DNA of 64,000 bases from Variovorax sp. HW608 (lineage in GTDB: Bacteria; Pseudomonadota; Gammaproteobacteria; Burkholderiales; Burkholderiaceae_C): the NCBI RefSeq assembly GCF_900090195.1, contig NZ_LT607803.1, positions 3,038,001 to 3,102,000 of the forward strand, in the 5' to 3' direction. A program made the position numbers and the translations under genes. Positions within the stretch are counted from its first letter, which is position 1; every line of letters begins with the position of its first letter. A model generated the notes under the pieces. The model was given only the letters and a program-made list of their open reading frames with translations. It had not been told where the DNA came from and did no database searches. Below, piece after piece: positions 17,122-24,803 of the stretch.

Positions 17122-18015
17122 TCAGACCCCCTTGTTGTTCGGGTTGCGGTAGATCTCCTTGACCGGCTCGGTCATCGGGAAATTCAGGTTCGCGTTGCTC
17201 GGTGGAATCGGCCGCATGAACCACTTCGCATAGAGCTCGTTGATGGCGCCCGACTTCATGATGTCGGTCACCGTCTTGTCGACGAGCTCCTTGAACGCCT
17301 CGTCGTTCTTGCGGTACATGATGCCGTAGGGCTCCTGGCGCAGCGATTCCTGGCTCAGGATCTTGTAGTCGCCCGGCGACGGCGAGGTCGCGATCAGGCC
17401 CGCGAGCTGCACGTCGTCGAGGATGTAGGCCACCGTGCGGTCCGACGCGAGCATCAGGAAGCCGTCGGCCGTGTCCTTCGCGGGCAGGTCCTCGACCTCG
17501 ATGTTGCCGGTCTTGCGATAGCCGCGCAGCAGCTGCACGCCGGTGCTGCCGGCCACGGTCGACACCTTCTTGCCGTTGAGGTCGGCAAAGCTGTTGATGC
17601 CCGAGTTCTTCTTGACCGCCGCCGTGATGTTGGTGACGAAATGGCTCGGCGCGAACGCCACCTGCTGCTGGCGCTGCACGGTGTTGGTCGTCGTCGCGCA
17701 GTCGAGGTCGACGCTGCCGTTGGTCAAGAGCGGGATGCGGTTGGTCGAGGTCAGGATCGTGTAGCGGACCTCGAGCTTGGACAGGCCGAGCCTGGCCTTG
17801 ATCGCGTCGACGATCTTCAGACAGATGTCGTTGGTGAAGCCGACCGGATCGCCACCGCCGGCCGGCTTGTACGAGAACGGGATCTGGCTGTCGCGCCCGC
17901 CGATGTTCACGACGCCGCTTTCCTTGATCTTTGCGAGCGTGTCGCTTTGCGCCATGGCGCTTGCGCACAGGAGCGCGGCGGCGATGCCGAGCGCGGACGG
18001 GAGAAGTCGTTTCAT
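17122..18015 (-). CDS. Periplasmic polar amino-acid binding protein (SBP family 3)
   Basis: A 297-residue secreted binding protein of the glutamate/aspartate type. The signal peptide is residues 1-25 (LPSALGIAAALLCASAMAQS, cleavage after AMA). The mature protein starts DTLAKIKESGVVNIGGRDSQIPFSY and carries the family segments GGDPVGFTNDICLKIVDAI, RIPLLTNGSVDLDC and LNGKKVSTVAGSTGVQLL. I chose ATG 18015, directly before the signal peptide with GAGGG upstream; more upstream Met codons (18033, 18123) would put about 6-36 extra residues before the signal. No permease or ATPase is adjacent. Its promoter region carries the same bipartite motif as the aminotransferase gene, so both are probably controlled by the LysR protein at 16153. 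Confidence 0.9.
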   Translation of the reverse strand: MKRLLPSALGIAAALLCASAMAQSDTLAKIKESGVVNIGGRDSQIPFSYKPAGGGDPVGFTNDICLKIVDAIKARLGLSKLEVRYTILTSTNRIPLLTNGSVDLDCATTTNTVQRQQQVAFAPSHFVTNITAAVKKNSGINSFADLNGKKVSTVAGSTGVQLLRGYRKTGNIEVEDLPAKDTADGFLMLASDRTVAYILDDVQLAGLIATSPSPGDYKILSQESLRQEPYGIMYRKNDEAFKELVDKTVTDIMKSGAINELYAKWFMRPIPPSNANLNFPMTEPVKEIYRNPNNKGV

Positions 18016-18099
18016 CTTCGAGAAATCCCTCATTGAACGGAGTTCGCAGCACCCGGCTCGCGGGCTTTCGAAGGCGATTCTGCGCGCGGGATTGCAAGA

Positions 18100-18143
18100 C
18101 CAAAAGCGATTAAATTTCACCATCCAACGATCGGAAAAGTGAT
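18100..18143 (-). promoter_or_regulatory. Bipartite motif, copy 2
   Basis: CCAAAAGCGAT (18100-18110) and AAAAGTGAT (18135-18143) repeat copy 1 (16083-16126) exactly, with the same 24-base gap and the same orientation relative to the downstream minus-strand gene. The gap sequences differ, so the blocks themselves appear conserved. It lies 85 bases upstream of the binding-protein start. Confidence 0.7.
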
Positions 18144-18198
18144 ACGTCGATCGCTTCAGCGCGGGGCAAAAAAGTCAGGCTCGCGCGCCGCGTGCGCG

Positions 18199-18819
18199 CT
18201 ACGCGCCGGCATCGAGAAAGCGCACCCGCCCGGTCTGCAGCTCGTACACGGCACCGACCAGTTTCATCAGGCCTTCGCGCTCGCGCGCCTGGGCTTCGGG
18301 TGTGGCACGCAAGGCGCGTACGGTGTGCCGCACGTTGGCTTCCACGGCCTGGCAGAGCAAGGCTGCCGGAGGCTGCGAGGCGTCGAGCCCCTCCAGGACG
18401 GGAACGATGTTCTCCAGCAGGATCTCGATCCTGCTCTTGTGCTCGGCGCCACGGAAGCGCGAAGCGATGGCGGCTTCCACCGCGCCGCATCCCTCGTGCC
18501 CCAGCACGACGAAGAGCGGCGTCTGCAGATGCGAGCCGGCGTACTGCAGCGTGCCGAGGATGCTCGAGCCGAGGACATTGCCCGCGACCCGGATGACGAA
18601 CAACTCGCCGAATGAGGCGTCGAACACGAGTTCGGGCGGCACGCGGCTGTCGCTGCACCCCAGGATGGTCGCGTAAGGCTGCTGGCCCTTGGCGAGTTCG
18701 GCCAGGATCTCCTTCTGAACGGTCGGAAAGCGTGCGCGGCCCTGGACAAAGCGTTCGTTGCCCTGCTGAAGACGCTCGAGCGCCTCCGCAGCGGTGCACG
18801 GAGGGGAAAAGCTTGCCAT
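18199..18819 (-). CDS. Beta-class carbonic anhydrase
   Basis: Zinc enzyme interconverting CO2 and bicarbonate, 206 residues, the normal length for the bacterial beta class. The zinc ligands and catalytic dyad are visible: Cys-x-Asp-Ser-Arg in ILGCSDSRVPPEL (about residue 54) and His-x2-Cys in VLGHEGCGAVEA (about 108-111). The family strand LFVIRVAGNVL lies between them. No signal peptide is seen, so it is cytosolic. ATG 18819 begins a normal N-terminal helix (FSPPCTAAEALERLQQGNERFVQG). It is the last gene of a minus-strand run with the RRM, thioesterase and CYTH genes, with 6 bases separating it from the RRM gene, so they are probably co-transcribed. Confidence 0.95.
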   Translation of the reverse strand: MASFSPPCTAAEALERLQQGNERFVQGRARFPTVQKEILAELAKGQQPYATILGCSDSRVPPELVFDASFGELFVIRVAGNVLGSSILGTLQYAGSHLQTPLFVVLGHEGCGAVEAAIASRFRGAEHKSRIEILLENIVPVLEGLDASQPPAALLCQAVEANVRHTVRALRATPEAQAREREGLMKLVGAVYELQTGRVRFLDAGA

Positions 18820-18825
18820 GCCCCT

Positions 18826-19080
18826 TCAGGCGAAGTTGTCGCGCAGCACCTGCACGGTCAGCTTGCGATGCTTCCAGAACAGGTCGTGGATCCGCGGGAC
18901 CAGCATTCGCAGTCCTTCGGGCGAGGCGCCTTCGAACGTGGCGATGGCCGCCGGCCGCGAGCCGTCGCTGGCCACCCGCTCGAGCGCATCGCAGGTCGGG
19001 AAGCCGTACTTGGCGAGCAGTTCCCGCAGTTCCTCGTCGGAGGTGTCGGGTTCGATGTTTCCGATCCAGATGCGTGCCAT
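18826..19080 (-). CDS. Small RNA-recognition-motif (RRM) protein
   Basis: An 84-residue single-domain protein with a bacterial RRM fold: RNP2-like strand ARIWIGNIEP at the N-terminus, helix DEELRELLAKYGF, and an RNP1-like strand RPAAIATFEG with degenerate aromatic positions. ATG 19080 is chosen because AGAGGAA lies just upstream and the RNP2 strand starts at residue 2; the longer frame to 19158 has no such signal. Bacterial RRM proteins of this size bind single-stranded RNA. The loss of the usual aromatics in RNP1 may weaken or change binding. It lies 6 bases upstream of the carbonic anhydrase gene. Confidence 0.82.
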   Translation of the reverse strand: MARIWIGNIEPDTSDEELRELLAKYGFPTCDALERVASDGSRPAAIATFEGASPEGLRMLVPRIHDLFWKHRKLTVQVLRDNFA

Positions 19081-19154
19081 ACCGGTTCCTCTTTCGTGGT
19101 GGTGATCGAGCCGGAGGCCAATGCTGCGCCGGAAGTCCACCCGCGGCAAGAGGG

Positions 19155-19640
19155 TCACAGGGAGGTGCTCACATTGGCCATGGTCGCCTGCATCAGCGCG
19201 ACGACCTTGTAGGTCTCGCCGGCTTTTTCGGGAAACGCCCTTACCTCGCCGGTACAGACGGCGAGGAACCGGCCCGCGTTGACCACGCGCCCGATCGCCA
19301 GAAAGCGTTGGCCCACGGCCGGTCTGAGGAGGTTGAGCTTGAACTCCGCGGTGACGACATCGAACCCGGGCGGCGCCTTGGTCAGCGCCGCGTAGCCGCA
19401 GGCACTGTCGACGATGCTCGTGGTCGCGCCGGCATGCAGGAATCCGCGCTGCTGGGACAGGGTGCTCGAGAACGGCAGCTCGATGTGGACTTCGCCATCC
19501 GCCACCAGCGCGAGGCGCGCGCCGATGGTGGTCATCATTCCCTGCGCGGAAAAGCTGTCGAAGATTTGTCGATGAAGGTCGTCCATGGGAGTCCCGGGAA
19601 GTGAAGGCAGGGATGGCCCCTGCCGAAGAGGGTTGCTCAT
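19155..19640 (-). CDS. PaaI-family hotdog-fold thioesterase
   Basis: A 161-residue single hotdog-domain protein. The family segments are GARLALVADGEVHIELPFS, the active-site helix region QQRGFLHAGATTSIVDSACGYAAL (His-Ala-Gly then the acidic residue), and TAEFKLNLLRPAVGQRFLAIGRVV. Such enzymes hydrolyse acyl- or aryl-CoA thioesters. The start at 19640 overlaps the upstream CYTH stop by 4 bases, which suggests translational coupling; the alternative ATG 19586 lacks a Shine-Dalgarno and would still keep the whole domain. The substrate is unknown. Confidence 0.88.
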   Translation of the reverse strand: MSNPLRQGPSLPSLPGTPMDDLHRQIFDSFSAQGMMTTIGARLALVADGEVHIELPFSSTLSQQRGFLHAGATTSIVDSACGYAALTKAPPGFDVVTAEFKLNLLRPAVGQRFLAIGRVVNAGRFLAVCTGEVRAFPEKAGETYKVVALMQATMANVSTSL

Positions 19641-20164
19641 TCTCTTGTGACGGTGCGGCGAGCGAGGAGGTCCACGTAGGCGGAGTCGATCAGCTGGTCC
19701 GGTCGAATTCCCAACCGGCCCATGAGTTCGTGGGCCTCGCGGACACCCGATTCCGGCGACTCATCATCGCCAAGAACGACTTCGAGCTCCAGAAAGTGCC
19801 CCAGGCCTTCGACCCTGTCGAGATGAACCCGCGTCCTCCCCACCAGGAACAGCGTGCGCAGCTTTCGCACGCGCCCGACCTGTCCATAGGCCAACGAAAG
19901 CGACTCGCGCAACGATTCCGGCTCGGACGTTGCCGAGCGGATGTAGAACGACTCCTTGGGGCCCGACCGGTCCGCTCTCCTGTAGAAGATGAGCTCTCCC
20001 TTGTCGGAAGAGAACGCACGCAGCTTCAGCCTTCCAGTGTCACAGCGGAAGAAGGTGTCGTCCTGAGCAATCTCCACGGGTCCGGAATTCGCGATGCTCG
20101 CCACCGCCGGAATGAGCGACTCGACGTTCTCGACACTTGCCTTGATTTCGATATTGCGGGCCAT
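19637..20164 (-). CDS. CYTH-domain phosphohydrolase/adenylate cyclase-like protein
   Basis: A 175-residue CYTH-superfamily protein. The N-terminal MARNIEIKA carries the signature ExExK-type motif of the class IV cyclase/thiamine-triphosphatase/tripolyphosphatase fold. Basic and acidic strands line the predicted tunnel (FFRCDTGRLKLRAF, GELIFYRRAD, RTRVHLDRVEGLGHFLELEVVL). These enzymes act on triphosphates with divalent metals; which one cannot be told. The start is ATG 20164, fixed by the motif at residue 2. Its stop overlaps the thioesterase start. It follows the hydrolase gene by 11 bases. Confidence 0.88.
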   Translation of the reverse strand: MARNIEIKASVENVESLIPAVASIANSGPVEIAQDDTFFRCDTGRLKLRAFSSDKGELIFYRRADRSGPKESFYIRSATSEPESLRESLSLAYGQVGRVRKLRTLFLVGRTRVHLDRVEGLGHFLELEVVLGDDESPESGVREAHELMGRLGIRPDQLIDSAYVDLLARRTVTRE

Positions 20165-20175
20165 GGTGCAGCAGT

Positions 20176-21015
20176 CTATTTCGCAGCCGCCGCGCCAGAC
20201 CCCGTCCGCTCGCCGAGCAGAAAACCCACCGCGCGGCGCCACCACGCCTCGTCGACATACCGGATCCAGTTGTTGTGGTCCGCACCGCGAACGACCTCGA
20301 TCCGCTTGGGCTCGGAGAGCGCTTCGTGCAGCGCGATGCCGAAGCGGGCCGGAACGACGCCGTCGCGTTCGGCGACCGCCACGAGCACCGGAGCGCCGAA
20401 GGATGCGAGCTTGGCGGCGCTGTCGTAGCGGTCGCGCAGCAGCCAGCCGACCGGCAGCCACGGGTAGTGAAAGGCCGCGACGTTTTCGAGCCGGTCCCAC
20501 GGCGTGATGAGCATCAGAGCCGCGACGCGATCGCGCTCGCGTGCGGCAGCCGCTGCCGCGACGCCGGCGCCCAGCGATTCGCCGACGACCAGCAGCGGCG
20601 CACCGTGCAGCCGATGCGCGAGCGCAATGGTCTGCGCTGCGTCGTCGACCAGGCTGCGCTCGCCCAGGGCGCCGCCGCGCGGACCGTAGGCAGGGTATTC
20701 GGCGAGGATCACGCGCAGGCCGAGCCGGGTCAGCGCATCGGCGTAATAGCTGCGATGGCCGGCATGGCCTGCGTTGCCGTGGAACACGATCACGGTGCCG
20801 CGCACCGCGCCCTGCGCCTCGGCGACGAGCCCACGGAAGTCGCCTTCGGCCGGCCATGCGGCGAGCCCGGTCGACACCATTTCGGCGACGCTCGCCTGCG
20901 CGGGAAAATAAAGCAATCGGTTCTGAAACATGGCGGGTCCGGCCAGCGCCACGGCGCAAGCGGTAACGAGCCACAACATGATGGTGGCGGGTTTCATCTT
21001 CGGGCTCGACATCAT
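20176..21015 (-). CDS. Alpha/beta hydrolase with N-terminal membrane anchor (ABHD12/13-like)
   Basis: A 279-residue serine hydrolase. A hydrophobic segment (about residues 11-28) serves as signal anchor. Then come the oxyanion-loop motif VIVFHGNAGHAGH (about 85), the nucleophile elbow VVGESLGAG (Ser about 150), a likely acid in VAVAERDGVVP and the catalytic His in RGADHNNW (about 250). This matches the BEM46/ABHD13-like family, often acyl-protein thioesterases or lipases at the membrane. I chose ATG 21015, which has AAGGGGA upstream and is followed by a second Met; much longer open frames extend upstream but have no coding character. It is divergent from an AraC-type regulator. Confidence 0.83.
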   Translation of the reverse strand: MMSSPKMKPATIMLWLVTACAVALAGPAMFQNRLLYFPAQASVAEMVSTGLAAWPAEGDFRGLVAEAQGAVRGTVIVFHGNAGHAGHRSYYADALTRLGLRVILAEYPAYGPRGGALGERSLVDDAAQTIALAHRLHGAPLLVVGESLGAGVAAAAAARERDRVAALMLITPWDRLENVAAFHYPWLPVGWLLRDRYDSAAKLASFGAPVLVAVAERDGVVPARFGIALHEALSEPKRIEVVRGADHNNWIRYVDEAWWRRAVGFLLGERTGSGAAAAK

Positions 21016-21097
21016 GGTCCGTCCCCTTGCAGGATTGTTGAAGATCTTTGCACGATCGTCCGGCCAAGGCGCGCAGCCCGAGACAAGCGGCGGCGAG

Positions 21098-22084
21098 ATG
21101 CCTAAGCTTCCCCCCATGCTCACTTCCACCCCCCACGTACTGCGCAGCGATCGCCCCTCCGGCCCCTTGCAGGCCACGGTGATGCGGGCCGAGCTCGCCG
21201 CGATCATCGACCGCAAGACCGTCACCGACGGCTCGCACGAGACCGCGATTCCGAGGCTCGCCCTGGGCCGCGCCTCGCAGATGCAGAAGCCGGTGCACAC
21301 GGTGCACGAGCCCGCGTTCTGCGTGCTGGCGCAGGGCAGCAAGCGGGTCCTGCTGGGCGACGAGGTCTACGTCTACGACAGCAACCAGTACCTGGTTGTG
21401 TCGCAGAACCTGCCGGTGTCGGGCCAGGTGATCGATGCCTCGCCCGAGGCGCCGTACCTCGGCCTGCGATTGAGCTTCGACGTCAAGGACATCGCGGCGC
21501 TCGGGCTCGAGCTCAAGCTGGGCCAGCAGGCGCAGCGCCGCACCTCGGAACGCGGCATCTTCACCGGCGAGCTCTCGACCACGCTCCTCGACCCGCTGCT
21601 GCGGCTGGTCAAGCTGCTGGATGCGCCGGAGGATGTGGCGGCGCTCGCACCGCTCATCACGCGCGAGATCCTCTACCGGCTGCTGAAGTCGCCCGACGGC
21701 TGGCGGCTGGCGCAGATGGCGCTGGTGGACAGCCACTCGCAGCGGATCGCGCATGCGATCAACCTGCTGACGCAGCGCTTCCAGGAGCCGCTCAGGGTCG
21801 AGGACATCGCGGATGCGGTGCACATGAGCGTGTCGTCGCTGCACCAGCATTTCAAGGCCGTGACCGCGATGAGCCCGCTGCAGTTCCAGAAGCAGATCCG
21901 GCTGCAGGAGTCGCGGCGGATCATGATCAGCGAGCACGTCGATGCCGCGACCGCGGGGCACCGGGTGGGCTATGAAAGCCAGTCGCAGTTCAACCGCGAG
22001 TACAGCCGCTTCTTCGGCCTGCCGCCGGCGCGCGATGTGAAGCGCCTGCGCGAGCTCCAGCTCGGCGGCCGCCCCAACGACTGA
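21098..22084 (+). CDS. AraC-family regulator with AraC_N (PF06719-type) domain
   Basis: About 328 residues. The N-terminal cupin-like AraC_N domain (about residues 35-190) contains the family pattern HTVHEPAFCVLAQGSKRVLLGDEVYVYD and QYLVVSQNLPVSGQVIDA. The C-terminal double helix-turn-helix spans about 215-315, with RVEDIADAVHMSVSSLHQHFK as the first module and GHRVGYESQSQFNREYSRFFG as the second. The start is uncertain between ATG 21098 (weak GGCGAG upstream) and ATG 21116. It is divergent from the hydrolase gene and followed, across a strong hairpin, by the cyclophilin-like gene. Regulators of this type often sense small organic inducers and act on adjacent oxidoreductase genes. Confidence 0.9.
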   Translation: MPKLPPMLTSTPHVLRSDRPSGPLQATVMRAELAAIIDRKTVTDGSHETAIPRLALGRASQMQKPVHTVHEPAFCVLAQGSKRVLLGDEVYVYDSNQYLVVSQNLPVSGQVIDASPEAPYLGLRLSFDVKDIAALGLELKLGQQAQRRTSERGIFTGELSTTLLDPLLRLVKLLDAPEDVAALAPLITREILYRLLKSPDGWRLAQMALVDSHSQRIAHAINLLTQRFQEPLRVEDIADAVHMSVSSLHQHFKAVTAMSPLQFQKQIRLQESRRIMISEHVDAATAGHRVGYESQSQFNREYSRFFGLPPARDVKRLRELQLGGRPND

Positions 22085-22095
22085 AACAACCCGCC

Positions 22096-22128
22096 AGCCG
22101 GCCGTCGCCGCGCGGGCGACGGCCGGCT
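22096..22128 (+). terminator. Strong GC hairpin after the AraC gene
   Basis: A 14-bp perfect stem (22096-22109 with 22115-22128) encloses the 5-base loop GCGCG, 12 bases after the AraC stop and 30 bases before the next ATG. No T-run follows. It could be a terminator or an attenuating hairpin between the two genes. Confidence 0.6.
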
Positions 22129-22158
22129 GCGCATTTCCGATTCCTGACGAGGTTCACC

Positions 22159-22641
22159 ATGAAAGTTCATCTGGTTTTGAATGGCAGGGTGATCGCGGCC
22201 ACGCTGGCCGACAACGACACGGCGCGCGAGTTCATCGCGATGCTGCCGATGACGATCACGATGCACGACATGTTCCGGCGCGAGAAATTCGGCCCGCTGC
22301 CAAAGGCCATCTCGGCCAAGGGAACGAGCACGCAGAGCTACGAGGTCGGCGACATGATCTGCTGGTCGCCGGGGCCGGATCTCACGATCTTCCACGGCCA
22401 CGACGGGCAGGCGATCAGCGGCGCGATCCAGGTGCTGGGCCGGATCGATGCCGGCATCGAGGCGTTCCGCGAGCCGGGCCCGATCGAGGTGCGGATCGAA
22501 CTGGCCGGCGAGAAATCCGAGGGCGACGACCGCGGGCCGCCGCGCGCGATTCAGGTGTGCGGCCGCGACAGGTCATCTCTTCACTGGTGCAGTACCAGAC
22601 GCCTCGAACCGGCGAGGATGTCGCTGGGTCGGAGGCCGTAG
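22159..22641 (+). CDS. Cyclophilin-like fold protein
   Basis: A 160-residue protein whose first about 118 residues match the cyclophilin-like (DUF3830/TM1367-type) beta-barrel family: MKVHLVLNGRVIAATLADND, then FIAMLPMTITMHDMFRREKFG, and DMICWSPGPDLTIFHGHDG. The family normally ends near residue 120, here around EVRIELAGEK. The last 40 residues are basic, low-complexity and antisense to the end of the convergent AraC gene (61-base overlap). The native stop may therefore have been lost, or the tail is non-functional. ATG 22159 has GACGAGG upstream. Its position just after an AraC regulator suggests co-regulation. No enzymatic role is established. Confidence 0.75.
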   Translation: MKVHLVLNGRVIAATLADNDTAREFIAMLPMTITMHDMFRREKFGPLPKAISAKGTSTQSYEVGDMICWSPGPDLTIFHGHDGQAISGAIQVLGRIDAGIEAFREPGPIEVRIELAGEKSEGDDRGPPRAIQVCGRDRSSLHWCSTRRLEPARMSLGRRP

Positions 22642-23378
22642 ACCTGCCGGATCGAGTGGCTGAAGTGGGTCGAATCGGGATAGCCGGTATCGAGCGCGAT
22701 GTCGGTCAGCGACGCCGTCTGCCGCACGTGGCGCAACAGGCTGCGTGCGCGCTTCCACGCACGGAAGGCACGGAAGGTCACGCCGGTCTCCTGCTTGAAG
22801 AGATGGAGGAAGCGGGAGAACGAGAGGCCGACCGCCGCTGCGCATTCCTCGGCCGAGGTCTGCGCCGCCGGGTCGGCGTTGATGCGGTCGACCACCGCGC
22901 GGATGCGCGCATCGATGCTGCGCGGCGCGAGCGGTCCGCCGAAGAAGAGCGTGTCGAACTCGAAGCCCTCGAAGCTGCCGCTGCCCGAGGCTTCGAGCAG
23001 CCGCGCGTGCGCCTCCCGGACGCGCCGCACGAAGGCCGGCGCATCGGCCGGCCCGCAATGCTGCATGAAGGCCGGCAGCCGCGAAGGGTCGACCGATTCG
23101 GCCTCGATCAGGAGATTGAACACCAGCCGCTGCTCGGTCGTGACCTGGTGCGGCACCTGCGGCGGCACCACGAGCAATTCACCGCTCTGCCAGGCGCCGC
23201 CGCCGATGCGGATCGAGAGCGGTGCACCGGTCGGCGAGACGTACACACCGAGCCCGCCCAGGACGCGCTCGGTCGCCGCCCCCAGGAGGCCCGCATAGAA
23301 CACCCGCTGGGCCGTGATCCACATGAGGCGCTCGCCCCGGCCGCCGTCGCGGGGCGCCTCTCTCGTCTGACTGCTCAC
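22581..23378 (-). CDS. AraC-family transcriptional regulator
   Basis: About 265 residues. The N-terminal cupin-like sensing region (about residues 20-90, with ELLVVPPQVPHQV) is followed by a C-terminal AraC helix-turn-helix pair (about 165-260). The first helix-turn-helix is SAEECAAAVGLSFSRFLHLFK and the second TDIALDTGYPDSTHFSHSIRQVYG. A start at GTG 23378 (or TTG 23381) has GGAGG upstream; the first ATG, 23324, has no good Shine-Dalgarno but keeps the cupin region. It overlaps the cyclophilin-like gene tail to tail. The target is unknown. Confidence 0.88.
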   Translation of the reverse strand: MSSQTREAPRDGGRGERLMWITAQRVFYAGLLGAATERVLGGLGVYVSPTGAPLSIRIGGGAWQSGELLVVPPQVPHQVTTEQRLVFNLLIEAESVDPSRLPAFMQHCGPADAPAFVRRVREAHARLLEASGSGSFEGFEFDTLFFGGPLAPRSIDARIRAVVDRINADPAAQTSAEECAAAVGLSFSRFLHLFKQETGVTFRAFRAWKRARSLLRHVRQTASLTDIALDTGYPDSTHFSHSIRQVYGLRPSDILAGSRRLVLHQ

Positions 23379-23498
23379 CAAAATGCCGTCCTCCGCAGGG
23401 CGGTGGCCGGCCCCATGGCCGACCCCGCCATGGGGCGATCGTAGCGGCGGGCCGCTCGCCCGGTGTGCGCCGGGACGCGGGGACTTTCCCTTAGGGTC

Positions 23499-24725
23499 TC
23501 AATCGGAGGTGCTCAGGACTTCACCGAAGCCCTGCCACAGGGTCCCCGTGAACCGCGCCAGCTGCCCCTGCTTGACCAGGGCGAAGTCCGTCGGCGAACT
23601 GTTCAGCGCCATGCCCGGCAGCAGCAGCGGCAGCTTCAGGCTCTTGATGCTGGCGGCCTGCTTCATCACGTTCTCGCGCGTCAGGTCGTTGCCGCACTGC
23701 TTGAGGATCTGAACCATGGTCTGCGCCGCGAGGTAGGCGTAGACGTTGGCGGCATCCTTCGGATCACCCTCGCGGTACTGGCGTCCCATGAAGGCGCGCC
23801 ATTCGAGCATCGCCGGGTCGTCCTTCCACTGCGGATCGTTCGGGTCCTTGTAGTACTCCAGCGTCAAGAGGCCGACCGACTTGTCGAGCCCCGCCGGCAC
23901 CAGCACCGAGCCCACCGACGCGCCCACGTTGTTGACGATGTGCAGCGGCTTCCATCCCGAGTCGTAGGCCTTGCGGATCGCCTGCGCCGCGAACTTGGGC
24001 GTGGTGATGTTGATGAAGGTGTCCGCGCCCGAACCCTGCAGCGTGACGATCTGCGAATCCACCGTCGGGTCGCTCACCTCGTACGTGGCCTCGGCGACGA
24101 TCATCTTCGCGCCCTTGGCGCCGAGCCCGTCCTTCACGCCCTTGAGCAGGTCTTTGCCGTAGTCGTCGTTCTGGTAGAGGATCGCGATCTTCGCGTTGGG
24201 CTTTTCCTTCAGCAGGTACTTGGCGTAGATCGCGCCCTCCGCCTGGTAGCTCAGGTTGAAGCCCATGGTCCACGGGAAGTTCTTGGGGTCGTTCCACTTC
24301 GTCGCGCCGGTCGCCAGCAGCAGGTGCGGCACCTTCTTCGCGTTGACGTACTTGTGGATGGCGGTGTTGCTCGGCGTGCCGAGCGTATTGAACAGCGCGA
24401 GCACCTCGTCCTGCTCGACCAGCCGGCGCACCTGCTCCACCGCCTTGGGCGGGCTGTAGCCGTCGTCCAGGCTGATCAGGTTGATCTTGCGGCCGTTGAT
24501 GCCGCCGCTGTCGTTGATCATCTTGAAATAGGCCAACTGGAGCTTGCCGATGGTTCCGTAGGCCGAGGCCGGGCCGCTGTAGGGCATCGTCTGGCCGAGC
24601 TTGATTTCCGTGTCGGAGACGCCGGGCCCGTACTTCTTCTGCGCGGCGGCCGGTGCGGCGACGGACAGGGCCACCGCGCCCGCAACGGCGAGCAGGGCGG
24701 CACGGCGGTCTGGACTGAACTTCAT
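23499..24725 (-). CDS. Branched-chain amino-acid ABC transporter substrate-binding protein (LivJ/K type)
   Basis: A 408-residue periplasmic binding protein of the Leu/Ile/Val family. The signal peptide covers residues 1-28 (LLAVAGAVALSVAAPAAAQ, AQ cleavage). The mature segments GVSDTEIKLGQTMPYSGPAS, the NTLGTPSNTAIHKY ligand loop and KIAILYQNDDYGKDLLKGV are typical. It is the last gene of the liv operon on this strand, 78 bases after livM. In Burkholderiales such proteins often bind aromatic acids or amides rather than branched-chain amino acids, so the substrate remains open. Confidence 0.95.
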   Translation of the reverse strand: MKFSPDRRAALLAVAGAVALSVAAPAAAQKKYGPGVSDTEIKLGQTMPYSGPASAYGTIGKLQLAYFKMINDSGGINGRKINLISLDDGYSPPKAVEQVRRLVEQDEVLALFNTLGTPSNTAIHKYVNAKKVPHLLLATGATKWNDPKNFPWTMGFNLSYQAEGAIYAKYLLKEKPNAKIAILYQNDDYGKDLLKGVKDGLGAKGAKMIVAEATYEVSDPTVDSQIVTLQGSGADTFINITTPKFAAQAIRKAYDSGWKPLHIVNNVGASVGSVLVPAGLDKSVGLLTLEYYKDPNDPQWKDDPAMLEWRAFMGRQYREGDPKDAANVYAYLAAQTMVQILKQCGNDLTRENVMKQAASIKSLKLPLLLPGMALNSSPTDFALVKQGQLARFTGTLWQGFGEVLSTSD

Positions 24726-24803
24726 GGTGTGTCTCCTTCCATCTCATCGAACGAAACAAACCGGGCGGGCCCGCGGGGCGCGACCGGGCCGGACTCCAAA
24801 CAG

